A DNA stretch of 56,657 nucleotides from Lachnospiraceae bacterium (GCA_017555455.1 JAFZGJ010000135.1:1-56657); one strand, 5' to 3'. Shown: positions 28,139 to 36,228, counted from the first letter of the stretch. A program made the numbers and translations. Notes: generated by a model from the letters alone, not told the origin.

Positions 28139-29017
28139 ATGCAAGGGAAAATTATTCGAGGAATTGCCGGGTTTTATTATGTTCATGTTCCGGAAATCGG
28201 AATTTTAGAATGTAAAGCAAAGGGCATATTCAGAAAAAATAAATTGAAGCCTCTGGTGGGAGATTTCGTAAATGTCAGTGTCATTGATGAAGAAAACAAA
28301 AAAGGGAATATTGATGAGGTGCTGGAACGTAAGAACGAATTGATCCGTCCGGCGGTAGCCAATATTGACCAGGCACTGGTGATTTTTGCTGTTAAGAAAC
28401 CGGAACCCAACTTGAATTTGTTGGATCGTTTCTTAATTATGATGGAACAGAAAGAAATTCCCTGTGTTCTTGTGTTTAACAAAAGTGATTTGGCAACGGA
28501 AGAAGAAAAACAGGCATTTCGTAAGGTTTATGAAAATAGCGAATGTAAAATTTTGTTTGTCAGTGCAAAACAAAATCAGGGGATTGATGAAGTTAGGGAG
28601 ATATTAAGCCATAAAACATCTACCGTGGCAGGTCCCAGTGGAGTTGGAAAATCCTCTTTGATTAATATGTTACAATCCGAGATAAATATGGAAACCGGTT
28701 CTATCAGTGAGAAGATAGAGCGTGGAAAGCATACCACCAGACATACGGAATTTATTCCTATTGGTGAGGATACCTTTATTATGGATACACCGGGATTTAG
28801 TTCCCTGGCAGTGTTTGACATGGAAAAGGAAGAACTGGAACAGTTTTATCCGGAATTTGATGAGTATCGTGATGCCTGTCGTTTTCATGGTTGCAGCCAT
28901 ACCCATGAACCGGGCTGCAGTGTAAAAGAAGCCATTGCAGAGGGAAAAATCAGTAAAGAGCGATATGAGAATTATCAGTTGATTTATGAGGAACTGAAGA
29001 ATAAGAAGAAATATTAA
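28139..29017 (+). CDS. rsgA: Ribosome small-subunit-dependent GTPase A
   Basis: A circularly permuted GTPase helping 30S maturation. An N-terminal OB-fold is followed by G4 FNKSD (about residue 112), G1 GPSGVGKSS (about 162), G3 DTPGF (about 220) and a zinc-knuckle C-terminus with the Cys/His ligands in CRFHGCSHTHEPGC. It begins 6 bases after prkC. In related genomes rsgA is usually followed by rpe; here the next ORF is eight codons long and the accessory region begins. Confidence 0.96.
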   Translation: MQGKIIRGIAGFYYVHVPEIGILECKAKGIFRKNKLKPLVGDFVNVSVIDEENKKGNIDEVLERKNELIRPAVANIDQALVIFAVKKPEPNLNLLDRFLIMMEQKEIPCVLVFNKSDLATEEEKQAFRKVYENSECKILFVSAKQNQGIDEVREILSHKTSTVAGPSGVGKSSLINMLQSEINMETGSISEKIERGKHTTRHTEFIPIGEDTFIMDTPGFSSLAVFDMEKEELEQFYPEFDEYRDACRFHGCSHTHEPGCSVKEAIAEGKISKERYENYQLIYEELKNKKKY

Positions 29018-29028
29018 GGAGAAGAATA

Positions 29029-29055
29029 TGAAATTAGGTATCGTTATAAATTGAC
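29029..29055 (+). pseudogene. Eight-codon ORF at the core/island junction
   Basis: A strong AAGGAGAAG site precedes an ATG, but the frame reads only MKLGIVIN before TGA. This looks like the start of a gene whose body was displaced when a mobile element inserted right after rsgA, or a chance start preserved at an attachment site. The original gene cannot be named from eight residues. Confidence 0.4.
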
Positions 29056-29171
29056 GATTCCGATACAAGTTTCTATATCTCCATAAAGTCCGATAAAGCT
29101 TGATATTTCAAGGTTTGTAAGGGATTTTGAAAACGATAAAAGCCAATATATCTTTATGTATTTGCTACGGA

Positions 29172-29193
29172 AATTGGTACGTAATTGGTACGT
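29172..29193 (+). repeat. Tandem 11-bp direct repeat, candidate recombinase arm site
   Basis: AATTGGTACGT occurs twice back to back. Tandem 11-bp repeats close to an element end are the known arm-type (DR2) arrangement for Tn916-family tyrosine recombinases. Position beside rsgA and the island genes supports an element end here. Confidence 0.5.
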
Positions 29194-29264
29194 AGATATT
29201 CTGTGGGATGAGTTGAAAAATGAAATTAGATACGATATCAAAATAATAATGCCCAGACAACTGT

Positions 29265-29305
29265 AAAGAAAGCACTGTCCGAAATATTCGGATGGTGCTT
29301 TCTTT
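29265..29305 (+). terminator. Strong bidirectional-looking terminator
   Basis: AAAGAAAGCAC pairs with GTGCTTTCTTT, with TCCGAA/TTCGGA pairing inside. It insulates the island from the rsgA operon in both directions. Confidence 0.8.
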
Positions 29306-29635
29306 ATATAGGGAAGTGAAAAACATTTTTTCACGCATATACTTTTTTAGAAAGTTGGTGCAAAACTGAAATTTTTTGAACTAATAATATTAGAATAGTA
29401 TCGTCAGTGGAACGACATAAAAGTGGATATTGGAATTATATGGTGAAGGTGAGGACGAAAGCCTTTAGGGTCTCTCGTCTTTGGAACATATCTTGCTTGA
29501 AATAATGAACCATCATAAATAGGAAACATAAAGGGATTATGGAAGAGCTGATATGGGGCATAAAATTTTCAGATTTTGTATCCCTTATGTATTTGTAGAG
29601 ATAGATATACTAATTGAATTTATGATTTGGATATG

Positions 29636-29664
29636 TTGACTTATTGTCTTCAATAAGCTAATAT
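29636..29664 (+). promoter_or_regulatory. Promoter of the defence-like operon with internal operator palindrome
   Basis: TTGACT (29636-29641) and TAATAT (29659-29664) are 17 bases apart, close to sigma-A consensus. Within the spacer CTTATTG (29640-29646) and CAATAAG (29651-29657) form a perfect dyad around TCTT. The Xre protein encoded 22 bases further on is the obvious candidate to bind it. Confidence 0.7.
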
Positions 29665-29685
29665 AGCAATTGGAGGATTATGCGC

Positions 29686-29925
29686 ATGGATATCATTAGT
29701 GTTTTTGCCTGTAATATAAAAAAATATAGAAAAATCAAAGGTTTTTCTCAAGAAAAGCTTGCGTGTAAATCAGGTTTGCATAGAACATATATCAGCGCAA
29801 TCGAGCGTCAGAAACGAAGTATAGCGCTGGATAATGTACAGAAGATTGCAGATGCGTTAGAAGTAGATACATATGTGCTATTTATTCCAGAATATGAGAA
29901 CACAAAACAAACAGGAGGAAAATAG
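29686..29925 (+). CDS. Xre-family regulator, controller-protein-like
   Basis: A 79-residue single-domain helix-turn-helix protein (NIKKYRKIKGFSQEKLACKSGLHRTYISAIE, the classical Xre/HTH_3 pattern) with nothing else attached. Small stand-alone proteins of this kind act as controller (C) proteins of restriction-modification operons, delaying the toxic part until methylation is complete. The ATG at 29686 is at better distance from GGAGG than the one at 29680. The palindrome in its own promoter suggests autoregulation. The methyltransferase gene starts 5 bases later. Confidence 0.85.
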   Translation: MDIISVFACNIKKYRKIKGFSQEKLACKSGLHRTYISAIERQKRSIALDNVQKIADALEVDTYVLFIPEYENTKQTGGK

Positions 29926-29930
29926 AGAGA

Positions 29931-31280
29931 ATGAATCTGGTCAAAGATTATAAACAGTATTTTACTCCTGAAAAATTAGCAAAATATATGGTTAGTATTA
30001 TTCCCGATAGTACAATTAATTCTATTGTAGACCTATCAATGGGAGAGTGTGGCTTATTAGAAGAGGCAAAAAAACGTTGGAATAATGCTGAATTGTATGG
30101 AGCAGATATCGACAAAACCCTGATTGAAGTAATAAAAAAGAAGAGTCCATATATAAAGACTTTTCAAGGTGATAGCTTGTCGAATAAAATAGAAATGTGG
30201 AAAGCATATAAAGCCATAGTAAGTAAAACTGGTTTTGATTTGGCAATTGCTAATCCACCATTCAATTTCTTTGAGCAAGAGTTAGTTGAAATAGAAACAG
30301 GGACGCAAATGACCTTGCCAATCGAAATGCGTTTTTTGTTAAAATATATTGATATAGTACGCGAAGAGGGATATATTTGTATTATTTTGCCGTATGGATT
30401 TTTAGCATTAGATTCGTATAAGGAACTTAGAAAATGGCTTTTAGAAAAAGTAAAAATTCTTAAAGTAATAAAAATTTTTGAAAGGTGCTTTGAAAAAATT
30501 GATGCCGATACATGCCTAATCTTAATGCAAAAAAAACGAGATGGTGTTAAGAATATTCAGAGTGAGATTTCCATAGAATATTTAGATAGTACTTATAAAT
30601 TGACGAATGAACATGTTGCTTGTGTAAGCGGGGTGGACAGATGGGATTTAGAATACCAGTGCTTACAAGAAGGAACAAAGAATGCATTAAATGTATCAGG
30701 TTTTAAAGTAGACACTCTGGGAAGTTATATTCGAAACTGCCGGAGAGGAAAGTCGATAACTAAGAATAAAGAAGTTTTGACAGAAAAAGGAACTAGATTC
30801 ATTCATACTACCGATTTGAAGAAATTGTATATTTCGTCTGAAAAGAAACAGTACGTTGTGAATGATAAAAAGTTGTTTGCAAATGCAGTATTGCACGAAA
30901 ACGAATTACTTTTAGCAAGAGTAGGACAGGGGTGCATTGGAAAAGTCGGAATTGTTAGTAAACGGTACCGTAATATGATCTTTAGTGATTGTATTTATTC
31001 AATCGAGGTGGCAGGAATTGAGCCATATTATTTGGCACTTTTTCTAGCAACGAAATTTGGACAAATGCAGATAAAGGGGTTATCAAAAGGTTCATGTAGT
31101 AAATATATCACTCGGGAAGAATTGCATAATATATGTGTACTGGTTCCTGATTGGGAAGTTCAAGATTATTTTGCGAAAAAATATAAACTGTTGCTATCAA
31201 AGCCAGGAAGAATTGATAAGGAAAAGATTTTTATAGAATTAGTTGATGAGTTAGATAAAGTAATAGGAATGAGAGGATGA
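29931..31280 (+). CDS. N6-adenine DNA methyltransferase fused to a specificity-like C-terminus
   Basis: A 449-residue protein. The N-terminal half (about 1-215) is a gamma-class amino-methyltransferase: SAM motif I appears as DLSMGECGL (34-42) and the catalytic motif IV as NPPF (108-111). The C-terminal half (about 235-449) resembles a type I HsdS target-recognition region, with the pattern RRGKSITKN, ...LLLARVGQGCIGKVGIV and KGLSKGSCSKYI. Methylation and target choice thus lie in one chain, as in type IIG or half-HsdS fusions, but no nuclease or helicase is fused. Motif I is divergent (DLSMGE for DPxxGxG). AGGAGGAAA precedes the ATG. Confidence 0.85.
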   Translation: MNLVKDYKQYFTPEKLAKYMVSIIPDSTINSIVDLSMGECGLLEEAKKRWNNAELYGADIDKTLIEVIKKKSPYIKTFQGDSLSNKIEMWKAYKAIVSKTGFDLAIANPPFNFFEQELVEIETGTQMTLPIEMRFLLKYIDIVREEGYICIILPYGFLALDSYKELRKWLLEKVKILKVIKIFERCFEKIDADTCLILMQKKRDGVKNIQSEISIEYLDSTYKLTNEHVACVSGVDRWDLEYQCLQEGTKNALNVSGFKVDTLGSYIRNCRRGKSITKNKEVLTEKGTRFIHTTDLKKLYISSEKKQYVVNDKKLFANAVLHENELLLARVGQGCIGKVGIVSKRYRNMIFSDCIYSIEVAGIEPYYLALFLATKFGQMQIKGLSKGSCSKYITREELHNICVLVPDWEVQDYFAKKYKLLLSKPGRIDKEKIFIELVDELDKVIGMRG

Positions 31281-31286
31281 TTACAA

Positions 31287-32039
31287 ATGGCTTGGTCATC
31301 ATATGCACATTTACCTAATGGAGAAAAAGAATATGTGGAAATTCTTTCTCAAATAGAAAATGGAATGAGCACTCAAGAAGTTGACAGTGTAATTGCAACT
31401 GTAAAGAAAAAGGAGAAAGTTCAGCATCATTATAGGAGCAATCTGGTCAATTTGGGATTATTTGATATTATCGGTGGTAAGGTACATCTGAACTACGATG
31501 CAAGAAAGCTGAAAAAAGATTCCAGATATCTAAGGACAATTTTAGCTGATTGCTTAGAGAAGAATGGTAACGATGAAATTAAGGCTATTAGAGCAATAAT
31601 ATGCAAAGAAAAAACATACGAATTAAGAATAATTGTCGAATGCTTAGAAAAAGAGTTCCCGGATATAGACAAGAGTAATTTTACCAGATGGACTAGACCT
31701 ATAGTTAGTGCTTTTAAGATTATTGGTTTATTATCTGAACAAAGCGATAAAGAACTAATAAAAATTGAGAAAGTGATGCAAAATGCTTATTTTAATTTAA
31801 CTGATGACTATGGTAATATCGTTGCATTGGAAGATTTAGATAAAGAACTGAAAAAGATAAATGGTAGTTATAATATTGTATTAATTGTAGAAGAAATATG
31901 CAACTCAGATTTGAAATTTAAAATAGAGTTACTGATGTTGCCGAATTGGGCTACCCATAATAAGGCATACACTATAAATAATGAATATTATACTCATGTG
32001 AAAGTAAAGGATAGTTTATTGGAGGAATCTGTATCGTGA
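31287..32039 (+). CDS. Unknown protein, probable winged-helix domains
   Basis: A 250-residue protein of no family I recognise. The N-terminus (about 1-75) reads like a winged helix: charged helices followed by SNLVNLGLFDIIGGKVHLN, the strand-turn-strand of the wing. A second similar unit is suggested at about 115-155 (FTRWTRPIVSAFKIIGLLSEQ). Proteins of this sort next to P-loop ATPases and nucleases often serve as DNA-binding adaptors. It starts 6 bases after the methyltransferase and its last codon overlaps the ATPase start (GTGA), so all are co-translated. Confidence 0.7.
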   Translation: MAWSSYAHLPNGEKEYVEILSQIENGMSTQEVDSVIATVKKKEKVQHHYRSNLVNLGLFDIIGGKVHLNYDARKLKKDSRYLRTILADCLEKNGNDEIKAIRAIICKEKTYELRIIVECLEKEFPDIDKSNFTRWTRPIVSAFKIIGLLSEQSDKELIKIEKVMQNAYFNLTDDYGNIVALEDLDKELKKINGSYNIVLIVEEICNSDLKFKIELLMLPNWATHNKAYTINNEYYTHVKVKDSLLEESVS

Positions 32040-33673
32040 AAAAGAAGATAACAGCAAATGATTGTAAATCGATGTTTAGCGATAAATTTAATTCTTTATC
32101 TATGAAAGAGATAGGTATCGAATTAAAACACTTTTCTATGGGAACAGCTCCGGAGAATCCCTCTTTCTTGGTGAATCAAGATGATTTGAAAAAGAAAATT
32201 ACTGATAAGTTTTGTGAATTTTTTGATGAGACTAAGGCACAGGGCCTAGAAGTTATGTTCTTGAAGAGTAATTATGGAAATGGAAAGTCACATTTTATAA
32301 GAACAATTTACACATTTTTGAATGGGTATGAGAATGTTATAGCTAAAATTGTATCTTTAAAACAGGAAGAAACTGATTTAAAGAAAAAAATTTTAGATAG
32401 TGTAAGCCAAAAAGTGCTTAAAGAATGCGCTGTTTTTCTGATTGAATGTGCGGAAGAGGATGCATTATCACCAGATAAAGCTTCTGTGGTAATGGCTACT
32501 GCAGAAAAGTATTCCATTGATGCTAGTTTATCTGCAATTTTATATGAAGCAGCAAAGAGTGATAATGTCGCATTGCAGGTACAAGCAATTGCAATTTTAA
32601 AGGGGAACTATTTACCTGAATATTTGAAGAGCTTTAATGTCAAGAGAAAAGACTTAAGCAGTGAATTTTATTATAATGTAATAAAACTAATTTCTTTATA
32701 TTTGAAGGAGATATCATATTATTTAGTTATTGTATTTGACGAATATGAGCATGTTTTTTCATGGAAAAGTGAAAAAGATAGAAAAAGCTTATATGAAGAT
32801 ATTAAAATTTTTACAGACAATTTAGGCAGTTTGAGCAATTTATTTTTTGTTTTTGCAGAAAGTGATTCAGTTAATAACGAATCTGAAAGTTCTGATGATC
32901 CGGCATTCAAGTCAAGAAAAGCAAGTTTAACATATCAGATTGCAGATATATCTTCGCAAAATGAAGTTGAAAAGTTGTTTAGAATGATACTAAAAAGATA
33001 TGAAAAATATCATTCTGTATCTTTTGCAGCATGTGAAGAAGATATTCTTCATATGGTTTATGATGACCCTACAATAAAGGAGAAAACACATTATAGGGGA
33101 TACACGCAAGCTATCATGAGGGTATTGGAACAATTTAGAAATAAGCCACCCAAAAAGGCTAAAAAGAGCGGAGATGTAATACAGAATAAGGAAACTCAGA
33201 AAACAAATATCCAAGAAATAAGTACAGAGGATAGTGTTGCCTATAAATTGGATAAGTGGAAAAAAGCCACATCTATCTCGAAAAAAACAATGTTATGTGA
33301 ACTCCTTGAAGAATGTTTTATGGGTTTGGGGGCTAATATATTAGGCATGAGTAAGAAACAAGGAGAGATTTTGGCAAATATAGGAGGTCAAATTAAAAGA
33401 TTATTGATTGTTGCAACAGATAATCCCAGCGATAAGGATCTTTTAAAGAGAATTGGTGCGCTATCAATTGGAGTGGAAGAAATAATTATGTGCTATCCAG
33501 CAGTGTCCACGGAGTTTGTTCGTAGTATTGGTGAAAGTGTGAGAGTGATTTTTTACGATGACGGAACTGTAAAGAGAACTATGCAGGCTGTGTACGATTC
33601 AAATAAAAATATTAATGCAGTAGAGGATTGTTTGGCAATTTTGGATAGAAGGAGTAATGATGCGAAAGATTGA
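32036..33673 (+). CDS. P-loop ATPase, DUF2791/BREX-like
   Basis: A 545-residue ATPase. Walker A is SNYGNGKSH (about 78-86), in the GxxGxGKSH form characteristic of DUF2791/BrxC-BrxD ATPases, and Walker B is VIVFDEYEHVF (about 231-241), followed by a region rich in charged helices that fits the STAND/AAA-like fold. ATPases of this family occur in BREX and related phage-defence systems. No helicase motif is seen. Start is GTG, overlapping the previous stop by 4 bases; its end overlaps the nuclease gene by 17 bases. It probably drives or licenses the nuclease encoded next. Confidence 0.82.
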   Translation: MKKKITANDCKSMFSDKFNSLSMKEIGIELKHFSMGTAPENPSFLVNQDDLKKKITDKFCEFFDETKAQGLEVMFLKSNYGNGKSHFIRTIYTFLNGYENVIAKIVSLKQEETDLKKKILDSVSQKVLKECAVFLIECAEEDALSPDKASVVMATAEKYSIDASLSAILYEAAKSDNVALQVQAIAILKGNYLPEYLKSFNVKRKDLSSEFYYNVIKLISLYLKEISYYLVIVFDEYEHVFSWKSEKDRKSLYEDIKIFTDNLGSLSNLFFVFAESDSVNNESESSDDPAFKSRKASLTYQIADISSQNEVEKLFRMILKRYEKYHSVSFAACEEDILHMVYDDPTIKEKTHYRGYTQAIMRVLEQFRNKPPKKAKKSGDVIQNKETQKTNIQEISTEDSVAYKLDKWKKATSISKKTMLCELLEECFMGLGANILGMSKKQGEILANIGGQIKRLLIVATDNPSDKDLLKRIGALSIGVEEIIMCYPAVSTEFVRSIGESVRVIFYDDGTVKRTMQAVYDSNKNINAVEDCLAILDRRSNDAKD

Positions 33674-35015
33674 AATTGTTGAAAAACCTTGTGATGAAGC
33701 AATATATGAGATAGATAAATTTGCATTTAGATTTGGCAACAATGATGCAGGGTATATGATAAAATATCAGGTTGACCTTGATATAAAAGGAGGTCAGCCC
33801 ATAGATGTACGACTTTTGTTGCAAGATATGGACTCTAAGTTGGAGTTTTTGCTACCGGCTCCTGAAGAAGTCACAAAACTGATAAATGAAGTTGATGAAA
33901 AAAATGACCCAAGTGATGAATGTTTGTTTCACGATTTACGAACCAAATACATAGAGTTTATTAAGTATGCGACAGATACACCAACGAATATAAATGAGGA
34001 GATAATTCTTTTAGGGTTTAGTTTGCATGATGAAAAGATATACTTAGTCATGAAAACATTTTCATTTAATGTGTTGGCTGATTTTTGGGAAAAGTTAATT
34101 TCGTATTGTACGGACAAAAGTATTAAGCTCAATGTACCTGACGATATTCGTTGGATAAAGTTACAACAGTATTTATTGAATACAAATGAAACAAAAGGAA
34201 ATGGGTTTTCAAGAGATTTTTTGGCAAGAACATTAGTAGAAGATAATTTTTCGAGGTTTTTACAAATATTCCGGCAAATTGATACTGAAGGATATTTTGG
34301 AAAAAGCTTCTACGATAGAGTTATGTATCGTATTAAAAAAATTAATGAAAAAAAGGAAATACGTGTTCCAATCAATCAGGTAAATAAATTTTTTGCACCA
34401 TATTGGAAATATCAAATTAGTACAGCCGAGAAAAATAAAACAGTTCTGTGTTTGCATGATGAGATGCCTAGTGATGAAACAGTGGAGGAATATGTATATA
34501 CTTTTAAACCTAGTTTGATGAAGTATTATTTACAGAGTTGGTTTGAAGACTTCACTGTAGAGATAATAAAAAAGATAAAGTTTGATGATGTGCAATTAAG
34601 ACAATTACTAGCGGGAAGAAAATTTAATTTCTTTCTTGATGGTTCAGATGAGAATATCAGAGAGATAGATGCTGTTATTGAACTTGAAAAAGATGGAATT
34701 GTAAAACTTATTGCAATTGAATGTAAAAAAACATTATCCATCAAAGAAATTCAGACGACAAACAAGAAGTGCAGGGAGAGGGTCATTGACAGTGGTAATA
34801 ATGTTTTTGATGCATTTATTCACATAGGGTGTTTTAATAAAGATGTGGAATTTGATAAAAAAATTGAAGGGACAAGACGTGAATATAAGCAATCACTCAT
34901 AGAAGGAACTGGGAAAAATATGGATGTTCCGTATTATGCGTTTGTGATTTCTACAATTGCTGATTATGAAACTAAGTTAAAGTACATTATAAATGATATT
35001 TTTATAAATTGGTAA
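33657..35015 (+). CDS. Protein with C-terminal PD-(D/E)XK nuclease domain
   Basis: A 452-residue protein. Residues 1-280 are unrecognised (two beta-rich segments and a helical middle). The C-terminus carries a restriction-endonuclease-like active site: WFEDFTVEI (about 295-303), REIDAVIEL with Asp 338, and IAIECKKT with Glu 355 and Lys 357, the D-ExK arrangement also seen in DUF1887/Card1-type and type II/IV nucleases. All catalytic residues are kept. This is the likely effector of the operon. AAGGAG precedes ATG 33657; ATG 33660 is also possible. Confidence 0.82.
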   Translation: MMRKIEIVEKPCDEAIYEIDKFAFRFGNNDAGYMIKYQVDLDIKGGQPIDVRLLLQDMDSKLEFLLPAPEEVTKLINEVDEKNDPSDECLFHDLRTKYIEFIKYATDTPTNINEEIILLGFSLHDEKIYLVMKTFSFNVLADFWEKLISYCTDKSIKLNVPDDIRWIKLQQYLLNTNETKGNGFSRDFLARTLVEDNFSRFLQIFRQIDTEGYFGKSFYDRVMYRIKKINEKKEIRVPINQVNKFFAPYWKYQISTAEKNKTVLCLHDEMPSDETVEEYVYTFKPSLMKYYLQSWFEDFTVEIIKKIKFDDVQLRQLLAGRKFNFFLDGSDENIREIDAVIELEKDGIVKLIAIECKKTLSIKEIQTTNKKCRERVIDSGNNVFDAFIHIGCFNKDVEFDKKIEGTRREYKQSLIEGTGKNMDVPYYAFVISTIADYETKLKYIINDIFINW

Positions 35016-35097
35016 GATATTATATCTTGCACTATTACCGTTATACACTGTTATCGCTAGTAAGTAGGGATAAGCCCTAAAGCCTTTAAAAAACCTT

Positions 35098-35136
35098 GTG
35101 TTTATGCCCTTTAGAGCCATTTCGGTTCTAAGGGGG
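35098..35136 (+). promoter_or_regulatory. Hairpin upstream of the 45-bp repeat
   Basis: CCCTTTAGAGCC pairs with GGTTCTAAGGGG using two wobble pairs around ATTTC. No T run follows, so it is a transcript hairpin rather than a terminator. Confidence 0.4.
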
Positions 35137-35139
35137 GTG

Positions 35140-35184
35140 ATTGAACAGTAATTACAGCACGAGAAAATCTGGTTGGAAATTAGA
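35140..35184 (+). repeat. 45-bp direct repeat, copy 1
   Basis: Matches 35898-35942 at 41 of 45 positions, starting ATTGAACAG and ending AAATTAGA. The two copies frame the 35.2-35.9 kb segment and point to a duplication within the element. Confidence 0.8.
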
Positions 35185-35261
35185 ATTCGAGAATGGAGCA
35201 CAATATACATTCTCTGGAGTTCTGGTAGGACACTGTTACATACGAAGGGAGAACCATTTCC

Positions 35262-35582
35262 ATGGGTACATTCGGCTTTTTTGCACTGAATATCCCGGAT
35301 ACAGTTATAGATAAGCCAGATGAATTGTGTGCACCTGTATGTCGGTTTCAGGGAACTCTGACAGCGGAGCAAACAGAGGAATACAAGCATGAGATTCCAG
35401 TCGGACGCATTACACCTGTTCTTGAACTTTCTCTGCAGGAATATAAGGCAAGTATAACACAGTTTGCCTTGGAACTGGATGTAGCAGAAAGTTACCGAAC
35501 ACTAGATGGATTGGTAGAACTGTCCAGTAGATACTTCCTGTCAGCTTTCAAGATTGCTGAAAACAACACGTGGATACTCTGA
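35262..35582 (+). CDS. Hypothetical protein
   Basis: A 106-residue frame with normal protein-like composition, an AAGGGAG site 11 bases before the ATG and no recognised motif. It is helical in its second half. It lies between the two copies of the 45-bp repeat. No homologous family comes to mind; it may be a small accessory protein of the mobile element or a degraded remnant. Confidence 0.45.
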   Translation: MGTFGFFALNIPDTVIDKPDELCAPVCRFQGTLTAEQTEEYKHEIPVGRITPVLELSLQEYKASITQFALELDVAESYRTLDGLVELSSRYFLSAFKIAENNTWIL

Positions 35583-35897
35583 AACGCTTCATAGCGAGTA
35601 CCTTGACAGCTTTAAGCCGCTTTCGCCGTTTCGGCGATGCTATATATTATGGCGGATGTCTTTGCTACGTTTATGGTGTCAATGACTTCTCAGTTCTTCT
35701 TACCAATACAGAATCCACGTATTGCACACTCCGGGCATTGGTGTACATCGGTACATCGTAGGCACTCTGTTATTGAGCGATTACTTCCTATTTCTATAAA
35801 TTCTTCCCAACTAGCCCTTAAAAGGAGAGTTGGCGTATCAAATTGACCCTATAAAGGTCAAAATCTTATTTTTATCCCAATTATAATAACATTAACA
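35583..35897. other. Non-coding stretch with no identified gene
   Basis: About 315 bases without a supportable gene. A short GC-rich hairpin (CGCC-GTTT-CGGCG near 35626) is visible; otherwise nothing was recognised. Short frames here lack ribosome binding sites. Confidence 0.5.
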
Positions 35898-35942
35898 ATT
35901 GAACAGCAATTACAACACGAGAAAATCCGGTTGGAAATCAGA
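35898..35942 (+). repeat. 45-bp direct repeat, copy 2
   Basis: Second copy of the 35140 repeat, with four substitutions. Here it runs directly into the putative structured RNA; copy 1 does not, so sequence beyond the repeat is unrelated. Confidence 0.8.
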
Positions 35943-35956
35943 TTTCAAATTTATTG

Positions 35957-36228
35957 GCGTGAGTTTGAAGTTAGTTTGCGATGAGACTCAGTACCGAGAG
36001 GGAAAAGGTGTAGCGAGCACTGATAAGGTAACATCCAGGCGGAGGATAATCACACCTACGAGGATTCGCAGTCCTTATCCCTACAACATCTGGCAGGGGA
36101 GATAGTGCTTGGAAGAGATTCCAAGGGCGTCGGGTAAGTAGTCGTAAGACGAAACGTGCAGTTTGAAATAGAATAGATTTCAAACGTTGTAATTCCCACT
36201 TATACGGGCGATGAGGGGCAGAGACCAA
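35957..36228 (+). ncRNA. Putative structured RNA of unknown class
   Basis: Several helices can be drawn by eye. GCACT (36017-36021) pairs with AGTGC (36104-36108); GATAAGG (36022-36028) with CCTTATC (36073-36079); CTTGGAA-GAGA-TTCCAAG (36108-36125) is a 7-bp stem with a GNRA loop; GTC-GTAA-GAC (36141-36150) is a second GNRA hairpin; GTTTGAAAT pairs with ATTTCAAAC (36161-36185). CCAG (36035-36038) could pair with CTGG (36090-36093), crossing the second helix as a pseudoknot. The DNA is GC-richer than its surroundings. A 68-codon frame across it is not protein-like. The core GGCGGAGGATAATCAC faintly recalls HEARO/omega-RNA, but I cannot assign a class. Confidence 0.5.

Larger units (their letters stand above)
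29056..29635. other. Intergenic junction region, probable left end of a mobile element
   Basis: No convincing gene in about 580 bases. It holds a tandem 11-bp repeat (29172-29193), a second ATGAAATTAG-like segment at 29219 echoing 29029, a strong terminator (29265-29305) and a partly paired GACGA...TCGTC segment near 29453-29480. A 96-codon minus-strand frame across it has no ribosome binding site and reads as a shadow. Confidence 0.5.

Noticed and set aside
29044-29334. 96-codon minus-strand frame at the island junction
   Set aside because: No ribosome binding site, low-complexity hydrophobic composition, and it runs through a terminator and tandem repeat.
35899-36105. 68-codon frame over the putative RNA
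   Set aside because: Basic, not protein-like, no start signal, and the base pairing gives a better account of the sequence.
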